DNA of 28,190 nucleotides from a virus, in IMG/VR virus record IMGVR_UViG_3300048839_001873, positions 1 to 28,190 of that record, one strand, 5' to 3'. Positions 13,173 to 20,451 of the stretch are shown in pieces. The position numbers and the translations under genes were made by a program. The notes beneath the pieces are model-generated. The model was not told where the DNA came from. It saw nothing but the letters and a program-made list of their open reading frames with translations, and ran no database searches. How positions within the stretch are numbered: the stretch's first letter is position 1; each line of letters starts with the position of its first letter.

Positions 13173-14114
13173 ATGGCACGCGCGCGCGGCGCCAACGCCG
13201 TCATGGCTGCCGCATTCGAGACCACGTACGGTATGCCGCCGGTGGCCGGCTACAAGAAGCTCCCATTCGTCTCCTCGGCGCTTGGCGACGAGCAGAACCT
13301 GATCGCGAGCGACCTCCTCGGCTATGGCCGCGAGCCGTTGCCGCCGAGCCGGGACGTCGTCAACAACGAGGGGGACGCCGTTGTCCCTGTCGATCTGCGG
13401 AACTTCGGCTATTGGCTGAAGCTCCTCCTGGGAGCCCCGACGTCGGTCGACAACACCGGGGTCTTCACCCACACGTTCGTGTCGGGCGCGCTCACCCTGC
13501 CGTCCATGGCGATCGAGATCGGCATGCCGGAGGTCCCGAGCTACGGGATGAACTTCGGCGTCCGCGCCAACTCAATGAAAATCCAGCTGCAGCGCTCGGG
13601 GCTCCTCAACGCCACCATGAGCCTGATCGCGCAGGGCGAGACCAAGGCGGCGGTGTCTGGTGCCGGCTCTCCGAGTGAAGCCGTGATCGAGCGCTTCTCG
13701 CAGTTCATGGGCGAGATCAAGCGCAACGGCACGTCGCTCGGGCAAATCGTCTCGGCGGAGCTCATGTACTCGAACAACCTCGACAAGGTCGAGGTCATCC
13801 GGCCGGACGGCCGGATCGAGGACGCCGATCCGGCGATGGTCGGCGTGTCGGGCACCGTGAACATCCGCTTCGCCGATACCGTGCTGCTCGATCAGGCGGT
13901 GGCCGGCACTGCATGCGAACTGTCGTTCGGCTGGGCGATCAACGCCAACAAATCGCTCCTGTTCACCGTGCACGAGGTCTACCTGCCGAAGCCGAAGCAG
14001 CCGATTACCGGGCCTGGTGGCATCCAGGCGGCGTTCGCCTTCCAGGCGGCCGAAGACCCTACGCTTCAGAAGACGCTGACCGCCGTCCTCACCAACGACA
14101 TCACTGCCTACTGA
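13173..14114 (+). CDS. Major tail tube protein
   Basis: This 313-residue protein is the tail tube subunit by family resemblance and position. The N-terminal GANAVMAAAFETTYGMPP (about 6-23), the ALTLPSMAIEIGMPEVPSYG stretch (about 106-125) and the AELMYSNNLDKVEVIRPDGR stretch (about 194-213) fit the phage tail tube family seen in alphaproteobacterial siphophages. The ATG at 13173 has a good ribosome binding site (GGGAGAG). High expression is expected, as for the capsid. It lies directly before the tail chaperone genes, as in lambda (V before G/T). Confidence 0.88.
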   Translation: MARARGANAVMAAAFETTYGMPPVAGYKKLPFVSSALGDEQNLIASDLLGYGREPLPPSRDVVNNEGDAVVPVDLRNFGYWLKLLLGAPTSVDNTGVFTHTFVSGALTLPSMAIEIGMPEVPSYGMNFGVRANSMKIQLQRSGLLNATMSLIAQGETKAAVSGAGSPSEAVIERFSQFMGEIKRNGTSLGQIVSAELMYSNNLDKVEVIRPDGRIEDADPAMVGVSGTVNIRFADTVLLDQAVAGTACELSFGWAINANKSLLFTVHEVYLPKPKQPITGPGGIQAAFAFQAAEDPTLQKTLTAVLTNDITAY

Positions 14115-14183
14115 TCCACTGGCTCGATCCCATGAGCGATTGCGCTCCGTTCGGGATTTCGCGCTTCACTCCAAGAGGTTCCG

Positions 14184-14537
14184 ATGCTCAAACTCGCCTT
14201 CGATCGCGAGCCGTTCTGGCTCGACATGCTGCCCGGCGTCCGGGTGCAGTTCCGGCCGGTGTCGGTCGCCGCCATCCTGCTGGCGCGCACCGCTGCGGCC
14301 GACGTGCTGCGCGCGGGCGGCGATGACGCCATGGTGAAGGCGGGCGTCGCCTTCACACGGTCGCTGGCACATTCCGGCATTGCCGCCTGGGAGGGGATCG
14401 GCGATGCCGACGGAAATCCAGTCGAGCCCTCGAAGGAGACGATCGACGCGGCGCTCGAACTGTGGCCGATGTTCGATGCGATCGATCGCCTCTATGTCGG
14501 GCCGGCCATCATCCAGGACGCGGAAAAAAACGTCTGA
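14184..14537 (+). CDS. Tail assembly chaperone, short form (gpG-like)
   Basis: This 117-residue protein starts MLKLAFDREPFWLDMLPGVR with AAGAGG upstream and lies between tail tube and tape measure, the invariable place of the tail assembly chaperone. It has the expected strand-plus-helices pattern (helix VSVAAILLARTAAADVLRAG, about 26-45). The frame ends in QDAEKNV-stop directly at a slippery sequence (14525-14531), so this is the unshifted product that should be made in excess. It should coat the tape measure during tail assembly and be absent from the final virion. Confidence 0.85.
   Translation: MLKLAFDREPFWLDMLPGVRVQFRPVSVAAILLARTAAADVLRAGGDDAMVKAGVAFTRSLAHSGIAAWEGIGDADGNPVEPSKETIDAALELWPMFDAIDRLYVGPAIIQDAEKNV
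14525..14531 (+). promoter_or_regulatory. Slippery heptamer A AAA AAC for -1 frameshift
   Basis: In the chaperone frame the codons read GAA AAA AAC GTC TGA. A AAA AAC is a canonical X XXY YYZ site: both tRNAs re-pair after slipping back one base (AAA stays AAA, AAC becomes AAA). The stop is only two codons downstream, and the -1 frame then stays open for 102 codons to the TGA at 14837-14839. This is the layout of the lambda G/GT frameshift. Confidence 0.85.
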
Positions 14538-14839
14538 TCGCTCTTGCCGAATGGCACTTCGGCGGGGGCGAAGGCTATTGCGCCGCGTGCTCCGAAACCT
14601 GCCCAGCGTGCCCCTACCAGGAACACGCCCCGACGACGGCCGAGGGCATTGTTGCCTGGGGCGTTCTCAAGCGCGCGGCCGGGCAGGTCCGCGCCGTCAT
14701 GGGCGGCGTCTACGCGCTCGATTTCGGCGCGGTGCTGCTGCTCGCCGACGCCATGGGCGCGCTCAACTCGCTCCTGGTCGACATCCTCCCCGAGATCGAA
14801 CCGATCATCGTCCGCGCCTACGCCCGGGACTCAGACTGA
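14531..14839 (+). CDS. Tail chaperone frameshift extension (gpT-like)
   Basis: This 102-codon segment has no plausible start or ribosome binding site of its own. It is reached by -1 slippage at 14525-14531, giving a fused chaperone of about 218 residues (codons 14184-14531, then 14531-14836). The extension starts RLIALAEWHFGGGEGY and carries a C-x2-C-x3-C-x2-C cluster (fusion residues 133, 136, 140, 143), with His148 close by, that may bind zinc. The remainder is helical (GVLKRAAGQVRAVMGGVYAL, and a C-terminal hydrophobic helix). By lambda precedent the extension recruits tail tube subunits to the tape measure complex. Its TGA abuts the tape measure ATG. Confidence 0.8.
   Translation, partial: RLIALAEWHFGGGEGYCAACSETCPACPYQEHAPTTAEGIVAWGVLKRAAGQVRAVMGGVYALDFGAVLLLADAMGALNSLLVDILPEIEPIIVRAYARDSD
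14543..14566 (+). promoter_or_regulatory. Stem-loop downstream of the slippery site
   Basis: GCCGAA (14546-14551) pairs with TTCGGC (14558-14563) around a 6-base loop. The stem extends to 9 pairs (14543-14551 with 14558-14566) if two G-U pairs are allowed. It begins 11 bases after the slippery heptamer, a distance at which mRNA structures can stimulate -1 slippage. The stimulatory role is inferred. Confidence 0.5.
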
Positions 14840-17800
14840 ATGAGCACCACCCAGGTCTCGATCCGCCTCGGCGTCGAGGGCAAGGCGGAGGTCAAGCGCG
14901 CATTCGATGAAGTCGGCAAGGCAGGGCAGGATGCGTTTCGTGGCGTCGCGTCCAGCATGGACGCTACGGGCGCCGCCACCGACCGGCAGGCCCAGCGTCT
15001 GCAGCGCCTGGCGGAGGCGGCACGGCAAGCTGGCGCTGCCGACCAGGCGCAGCGCAACTTCAATTCGGTCCTCGGCGTCGGCACGGCGCCGAAGTCCGCG
15101 CGCGAGTCCGCGGCCGTCTTCGAAGAGTCGGCCAAGGCCGCCGAAGACCTCGCTGCTCGCACCGCGGCGCTCCGCGCGCAGATCGATCCGCTCGGCACTG
15201 CGCAAGCCAGGCTCAATGCCGAGATCGCAGAAGCGAACAGCCTCTTTAAGGCCGGCGCGATCACCGCCGCGGAACAAGCGGCCGCGCACGGCTTGGCGCA
15301 AGCCCGCTTCGACGGCACGGCGAGGGCGCTTGGAGCGATCGGCACGACGGGCAAGCTGACATCCAATCAGCTCGTCAATCTCAGCTACCAGCTCAACGAC
15401 GTCGTCGTCTCGCTCGCGAGCGGCCAGCGCCCGCTGATGGTGCTGATGCAGCAGGGCTCGCAGATCGCCCAGATCTTCGGCCCGGGCGCAGGCGTGAGCG
15501 GCATCCTGCGCGGGGTTTGGCAGGGCCTCACCAGCCTGATCACGCCCACGACCGCGGTCGTGGTCGGCATCGCGGCGCTTGGCGCCGCGGTCGGCTATTC
15601 CTACTACCGATATATCGAGTCGCAGAAGGAGCTCGAGGTTGCGCTTGCCGGCACCGGCCGGGCTGCGGGCGCGACTGTCAGCCAGATCGAGCGCATCGCG
15701 GAGCAGTCGGCGTCCGCCGGCAGCGTTTCGGTTGCGGCCGCGCGCGAGATGGAGGCCGCGTTCCTGCGGACCGGCAAGATCGCGGTCTCGAACTTCGAAG
15801 GCCTGATCAAGGTCGTCAAGAACTACGCAGCGACCACGGGAACGGACGTTAGCGCAGCCACCAAGGAGCTGGCTGGTGCTTTCGCCGACCCGATCCGGGG
15901 CGCGGATGCGCTCAATGACAAGCTCAATTTTCTGGACGACCGGACGCGGCAGTATGTCCGCACGCTCGCCGACCACAACGATCGCACGGGAGCCCAGCGC
16001 GTCATGCTCGACGCGCTCAAGGGCAGCCTCGTCAACGCGGCGGAAGCAGCCACCGCGCTTGGGCGCGCGTGGGACTTCGTCGGGCGGATGGCGTCGAACG
16101 CCTACGACGCCATGGGCCGCGCGATCTCGCGCGTGCTCGATGGCGCCCCGATCGAACAGCGGCTCAAGGAGCTCCAGCAGGAACGCGCGCGCCTGCAGGC
16201 GCTGATCGAGAACCCGCCGACCCGCTTTGCCGCCCAGGCCCGCAACTTCAACACGCGGATGCTGGCCGAGGTTGATGCCGAGATCGCCAAGATCGAGGCG
16301 AAGCTCGCCAACATCGAAGTCCGGGCGAAGGAAGCGAAAGCCAACGAGCTTTCCGTCCGCGCTGGCACGGTTGCCCGCGACCTCACGCCGGGGTTCGAAG
16401 AGCTGCAGACGCTCAAGGCCCGCCAGGCGCAGCTTCGTTCCGCGCTCGACGACCCGCTCATTCGACAGAAGGTTGCCGACCTCAAGCAGGTCGAGACCGC
16501 CTATGACGCGGTCACCCGCGCGATCCGCACTTGGCTCGACCCAGCCGAGAAGGCCCGCCGCCTCGACGAACTCGAAATCCAGGCCCTCCAGGCCAAGACC
16601 CCGGCGCAGAAGGCTGCCATCGCCGAGGAGCGAAGACGGCTTGAGCTTGCCGGACAGGCGATCCCGGTTGCCATTGCCGAAGCCGACATCACGCGGGCCG
16701 GCACCAAGGCGCGCGCCGAGGCGACGCAGGCGCACATCGACCAGTCGCGCGTCGTCGAGGTCAATACCAAGGCGACGCTCGGCCTGGCCGATGCGTGGCT
16801 CAAAGGCGCGGCGGCGGCCCAGCAGGCGGAGGTCCGCCGCAAGGCGCTGACCGAGGCCGTGCAGAACGGCGTCGATGTCGAGACCCGCGCGCGCGAACTC
16901 CTCCGCGAGCAGATCGCTGAGCAAGCCGCGCAGTCGGCGAAGTCCGCCACCGATCTAACCGCTGAAGCCGCTGCGCAGCGCAAGCTTAATGATGCCGTTG
17001 CGGCCGGCACGATCTCAAGCGAGCAGGCGCAGCGCCTGATGCAGGTCGAGCAGGCGCTCCGGCCGCTCATCATTGCGCAGGCGCTTGCCGAGGGAAACGC
17101 AAAGGGCACGCTCGCGCGCGTCATTGATGCGCTGCGCGGAGCCTATGCGCGGCTGCACGGCGAGCAGGCGCGCGCCGCGGCGCTGCAGACGATCGAGGGT
17201 CAGAAGAACCAGGTCGAGCTGCTGCAGAAGCAGATCGAACTGACCGGCCAGGGCGAGTCGCAGCGGGCGATCATCATCGCGCAGCTGCAGGCCGAGCAGC
17301 AGCTACGGCAGAAGGGCATCGATCTCGCCAGCGCCGAAGGCCAGGCGATCCTCGCCAATGCGGCCTATATCGAGCGGCTCAACCAGGAGCTCGCCCGCTC
17401 TAACGGCGCAATGCAGGCGCTGCAGGGCATCACCGACACGACCTTCAACCACTTTGCGACCCTGATCGCGCAAGGAAAGACCGACTGGAAGTCCTGGGCG
17501 GATGCGGGGCGCGCGGCGCTCGCCGATATCGAGAAGGAAATCCTCAAGCTCGCCGTCCTCAACCCGCTCAAGAACTTCCTGTTCGGAACGAACCTCACGA
17601 CGCTTAACAACGTCGGCGGCCTCTTTGGAGGCTTGTTCGGCTTCAAGTTCCACGAGGGCGGTGTCGTCGGGGTGGGCGGGACACCGCACTGGGCGCCCGC
17701 ACAGGTCTTCCGCAATGCGCCGCGCCTGCATGACGGCGCGTTCCTTTCGCCCGACGAAGTGCCGGCAATCCTCCAGCGCGGCGAGCGCGTGCTCAACCGC

Positions 17801-17956
17801 GCCGAGGCCGCGTCCTACGAGCGCGGCACGAAGGCGGCGCCGATCGTGCTCAACTTCGCGGTCACGACGCCGGACGCGGCCTCGTTCCGGCGGGCGCAAA
17901 GCCAGATCACCGCCGACATGGCGGCCGCGCTGCGGCGGGCGGAGCGCAACCTGTGA
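14840..17956 (+). CDS. Tail tape measure protein
   Basis: At 1038 residues this is the longest tail-tube-associated protein and shows the family features: long Ala/Gln/Glu-rich helical stretches (for example residues 470-680 and 720-880), an internal hydrophobic segment (about 232-258, TTAVVVGIAALGAAVGYSYY) and a lambda-type C-terminus with KFHEGGVVGVGG, then LSPDEVPAILQRGERVLNRAEA (about 969-990). Tape measure length sets tail length; at about 0.15 nm per residue a tail near 155 nm is implied. The ATG at 14840 directly follows the chaperone extension stop. The gene ends in GTGA, overlapping the GTG start of the next gene, the point where lambda-like synteny gives way to GTA-like synteny. Confidence 0.95.
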   Translation: MSTTQVSIRLGVEGKAEVKRAFDEVGKAGQDAFRGVASSMDATGAATDRQAQRLQRLAEAARQAGAADQAQRNFNSVLGVGTAPKSARESAAVFEESAKAAEDLAARTAALRAQIDPLGTAQARLNAEIAEANSLFKAGAITAAEQAAAHGLAQARFDGTARALGAIGTTGKLTSNQLVNLSYQLNDVVVSLASGQRPLMVLMQQGSQIAQIFGPGAGVSGILRGVWQGLTSLITPTTAVVVGIAALGAAVGYSYYRYIESQKELEVALAGTGRAAGATVSQIERIAEQSASAGSVSVAAAREMEAAFLRTGKIAVSNFEGLIKVVKNYAATTGTDVSAATKELAGAFADPIRGADALNDKLNFLDDRTRQYVRTLADHNDRTGAQRVMLDALKGSLVNAAEAATALGRAWDFVGRMASNAYDAMGRAISRVLDGAPIEQRLKELQQERARLQALIENPPTRFAAQARNFNTRMLAEVDAEIAKIEAKLANIEVRAKEAKANELSVRAGTVARDLTPGFEELQTLKARQAQLRSALDDPLIRQKVADLKQVETAYDAVTRAIRTWLDPAEKARRLDELEIQALQAKTPAQKAAIAEERRRLELAGQAIPVAIAEADITRAGTKARAEATQAHIDQSRVVEVNTKATLGLADAWLKGAAAAQQAEVRRKALTEAVQNGVDVETRARELLREQIAEQAAQSAKSATDLTAEAAAQRKLNDAVAAGTISSEQAQRLMQVEQALRPLIIAQALAEGNAKGTLARVIDALRGAYARLHGEQARAAALQTIEGQKNQVELLQKQIELTGQGESQRAIIIAQLQAEQQLRQKGIDLASAEGQAILANAAYIERLNQELARSNGAMQALQGITDTTFNHFATLIAQGKTDWKSWADAGRAALADIEKEILKLAVLNPLKNFLFGTNLTTLNNVGGLFGGLFGFKFHEGGVVGVGGTPHWAPAQVFRNAPRLHDGAFLSPDEVPAILQRGERVLNRAEAASYERGTKAAPIVLNFAVTTPDAASFRRAQSQITADMAAALRRAERNL

Positions 17957-18540
17957 CCGGATTCCATGATGTGCGGTTTCCCGACGCAGTGGCGCGCGGG
18001 GCGACTGGCGGGCCGGAGTTCTCAACCGACATCATCGCGGTCGCGTCCGGCTTCGAGCAGCGCAACGTGAACTGGTCGGCGGCGCGCGCCAAGTACGACA
18101 TCTCGACCGGCATCCGCACCCGCGAGCAGATGGCCGAGGTGATCGCGTTTTTCCGCGCCCGCAAAGGTCGCGCCTATAGCTTCCGCTTCCGGGACTGGAA
18201 TGACTTTGAAGCGGAGGCGCAGCCGCTCGCGGCGACGGCCGATCCGCTGGTGTGGCAGCTGACGAAACAGTACGCCTCCGGGCCCTCCGCGGAGCAACGC
18301 GTGATCACCAAGCCCGAGGCCGGCACCGTCGTCGTTCGCGTCAGCGGCAACCCGGTATCGGTCGATGTCGACCACCTAACCGGGCTTGTCACCTTCACAT
18401 CGGCGCCCGCGGCACAGCCCTATGCCGACTTCCTGTTCGACGTGCCGGTGCGCTTCGACACCGATCACCTGCCGGTGGTGGCAGTCGCCTACCACATCCA
18501 GCAAGTCTCCTCGATCGCTTTGATCGAAATCCGGTCCTGA
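17953..18540 (+). CDS. Distal tail protein, DUF2460/TIGR02217 (GTA g12-like)
   Basis: This 195-residue protein has the family hallmarks FHDVRFPDAVARGATGGPEF (about 4-23), the RNVNWSAARAKYDISTGIRT stretch (about 37-56) and AYSFRFRDWNDF (about 74-85). In the Rhodobacter capsulatus gene transfer agent the equivalent protein is the distal tail ring that connects tube and baseplate. The start is the GTG at 17953, overlapping the tape measure stop. It is the first of four genes in the same order as GTA g12-g15. Confidence 0.92.
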   Translation: MTGFHDVRFPDAVARGATGGPEFSTDIIAVASGFEQRNVNWSAARAKYDISTGIRTREQMAEVIAFFRARKGRAYSFRFRDWNDFEAEAQPLAATADPLVWQLTKQYASGPSAEQRVITKPEAGTVVVRVSGNPVSVDVDHLTGLVTFTSAPAAQPYADFLFDVPVRFDTDHLPVVAVAYHIQQVSSIALIEIRS

Positions 18541-18542
18541 CC

Positions 18543-19382
18543 ATGAAGACCATGTCCGCCGAGCTCGCCGCGCACATTGCAGCCGAGGTGACGACGCTTG
18601 CGACCTGCTGGCGGCTGGAACGGACCGACGGTTGGGTGCGCGGCTTCACCGACCATGACCAGCCGCTTGTTATCGATGGCCTGACCTACGTCGCCGCAAC
18701 CGGATTCCTTCCCAGCGCGATCAAGTCGGGCGCCGACCTCTCGGTCGATAACCTCGATGTCGACGGGTTTCTCGACGACGACGCGCTCAAGGCCGAGGAC
18801 CTGTCCGCCGGCCTGTTCGATGGCGCGAAGATCGATATCTTCCTCGTCAACTGGGCCGACCTGTCGCAAGGCCGCGTGCTCCTTCGCCGCGGCTCCCTTG
18901 GCGAAGTCAAGCGCGCCGACAATCGCTTCTCCGCCGAAATCCGCGGCATCGCAAACCGCCTTCAACAGGTCGCCGGCAAGCTCTATTCGCGGCTCTGCCG
19001 CACCGATCTCGGTAGCGCCGAGTGCAAGGTCGTGCTCGGGCCGCTGACCGACGAGCTTGCGATCTCGGCGGTGTCGAGCGGCGACACCTTCACCGTCCCG
19101 ACGGCGCGGCCGACGGGATTCTACACCTTCGGCGTCTGCACCTTCCTGACCGGCGCGAACGCCGGTGCGGCGACCGAAGTGCTCCAGCACATTGGACAAT
19201 CGATCCAGCTGTTCACGCCGATGCCACGCCCGATCGTCGCCGGCGACCAGGTCCGCCTTGTCGCCGGCTGCGACAAGACTCCGGAGACCTGTCACGCCCG
19301 CTTCGGCAACATCCTCAACTTCCGCGGCGAGCCGCACATCCCCGGCAACGACAAGGTCTTCTCCTACCCGATCAAGAGCTGA
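18543..19382 (+). CDS. Tail hub protein, DUF2163/TIGR02218 (GTA g13-like)
   Basis: This 279-residue protein carries the N-terminal DUF2163 domain and the C-terminal signature AGCDKTPETCHARFGNILNF (241-260) followed by GEPHIPGND. Six cysteines are present. Four of them, C152, C161, C243 and C250, are spaced like the cluster ligands of tail-tip proteins; lambda gpL, which holds the comparable place, binds a 4Fe-4S cluster, so this protein may too. The frame is open far upstream, but the ATG at 18543, two bases after the previous stop, gives the family length. It ends in TGATG, overlapping the peptidase start by one base. Confidence 0.92.
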   Translation: MKTMSAELAAHIAAEVTTLATCWRLERTDGWVRGFTDHDQPLVIDGLTYVAATGFLPSAIKSGADLSVDNLDVDGFLDDDALKAEDLSAGLFDGAKIDIFLVNWADLSQGRVLLRRGSLGEVKRADNRFSAEIRGIANRLQQVAGKLYSRLCRTDLGSAECKVVLGPLTDELAISAVSSGDTFTVPTARPTGFYTFGVCTFLTGANAGAATEVLQHIGQSIQLFTPMPRPIVAGDQVRLVAGCDKTPETCHARFGNILNFRGEPHIPGNDKVFSYPIKS

Positions 19383-19813
19383 TGTTCACGCGCGACGCAG
19401 TCATCGCCGAGGCGCGGAGCTGGCTCGGCACGCCCTGGCATCATCAGGCATCGCTCAAGGGAGTCGGCTGCGACTGCATAGGATTCATCCGCGGCGTTGC
19501 CCAGCCGTTTGTCGGGGACATCGCGATTCCGCTCGACTATCCGGAGACCTGGCACCTCTATCGCGCCGAGCCGCGCATGTATCTCGGCTTCAAGGCGCGC
19601 GCCGAAGAGATCGACGCGGCCGATGCGAGACCCGGCGACATCCTGCTGTTTGGCGCTGGCAAGGGACCGGCGCACCACTGCGCCTACGTCGCTCCTGACG
19701 GGGGCCTGATCCACTGCTATCGCGAAGCCGGCAAGGTGGTCGAGCATGGCTTCTCGCCCTGGTGGCGGGCAAAGCTCCGCCACGCGTTCCGCATGCCCGG
19801 CATCGAGGACTGA
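19382..19813 (+). CDS. Tail-associated NlpC/P60 peptidase, TIGR02219 (GTA g14-like)
   Basis: This 143-residue enzyme belongs to the NlpC/P60 cysteine peptidases, which cleave peptidoglycan stem peptides. The motif GVGCDCIGF (27-35) holds the catalytic Cys, probably C32. The probable catalytic His is H99 in PAHHCAYVA, with H111 as the third polar residue. The DARPGDILLF segment (81-90) before the His is typical of the family. In this place it acts from the tail tip to open a local hole in the wall during DNA delivery, rather than in lysis. The ATG at 19382 overlaps the preceding stop. Confidence 0.92.
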   Translation: MFTRDAVIAEARSWLGTPWHHQASLKGVGCDCIGFIRGVAQPFVGDIAIPLDYPETWHLYRAEPRMYLGFKARAEEIDAADARPGDILLFGAGKGPAHHCAYVAPDGGLIHCYREAGKVVEHGFSPWWRAKLRHAFRMPGIED

Positions 19814-19815
19814 GC

Positions 19816-20448
19816 GTGGCCAAGATCGTCCTCACGGTCGGCGGCTATGTGCTGGGTAACCTGCTGCTGCCCGGACTCGGCGGCGCGATCGGCGGGCTGG
19901 TTGGCGGTTACGTCGGCGGCATCGTCGACCAGCAGCTGTTCGGCGGCACCGCAAGCCAGACCGTCTACGGCGCGCGCATGCAGGATCTGCGCGTGCAGTC
20001 GTCGAGTTACGGCGCGGTGATCCCGCTGCTCTACGGCAAGGGGCGGATGGCCTCGAACGTCATCTGGATGCGCGGCTTCGATGAGGAGGTCCGCACCGAG
20101 ACGCAAACCGTCGGCGGCGGCGGCAAGGGCGGCGGTGGTGGCGGCACGACCGTGACCAATGTCAGCTATCACTACTATGCCGATGTCGCGGTCGGCCTGT
20201 GCGCCGGCCCGATCGCCGGCGTGGACCGCGTGTTCGCCGACGGCAACGCGTTCGAGGACGACAAGGTCGGCGACATGCGAGTGTACGTCGGCAACGAGTC
20301 GCAGACGCCAGACCCGCTCATCCAGGCTGTCGAGGGCGTCGACCGGACGCCCGCTTATCGCGGGCTGGCCTACGTCGTGATGGAGCGGCTCTACATCACG
20401 CCGTTCGGGAACCGCCTGCCGAACCTCACCTTCGAAGTCGAGACGTGA
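19816..20448 (+). CDS. Stand-alone copy of the tail megaprotein N-terminal domain
   Basis: This 210-residue protein (GTG start) aligns along its whole length with the first ~205 residues of the next gene. Shared landmarks in the same order are a Gly-rich hydrophobic start with YVGGI, VIWMRGF/IIWVRGI, a GGGGKGGGGGG run, SYHYYADVA, PDPLIQAVEG, DRTPA and RGLAYVV. By eye roughly half the positions match. The hydrophobic Gly/Leu-rich N-terminus (about 8-36) could be a membrane or assembly segment. It appears to be a duplicated tail hub domain kept as a separate subunit. RcGTA has no such extra gene between g14 and g15. Confidence 0.85.
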   Translation: MAKIVLTVGGYVLGNLLLPGLGGAIGGLVGGYVGGIVDQQLFGGTASQTVYGARMQDLRVQSSSYGAVIPLLYGKGRMASNVIWMRGFDEEVRTETQTVGGGGKGGGGGGTTVTNVSYHYYADVAVGLCAGPIAGVDRVFADGNAFEDDKVGDMRVYVGNESQTPDPLIQAVEGVDRTPAYRGLAYVVMERLYITPFGNRLPNLTFEVET

Positions 20449-20451
20449 AGC

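Noticed and set aside
14462-14839. The tail chaperone second frame as an independent gene starting at the ATG at 14462
   Set aside because: There is no ribosome binding site, and its first ~23 codons are out of frame within the upstream chaperone. The slippery site explains expression better.
14831-16924. A 697-codon minus-strand open frame opposite the tape measure gene
   Set aside because: It has the composition of an antisense shadow and lacks recognisable domains or a ribosome binding site. The plus-strand tape measure protein explains the region.
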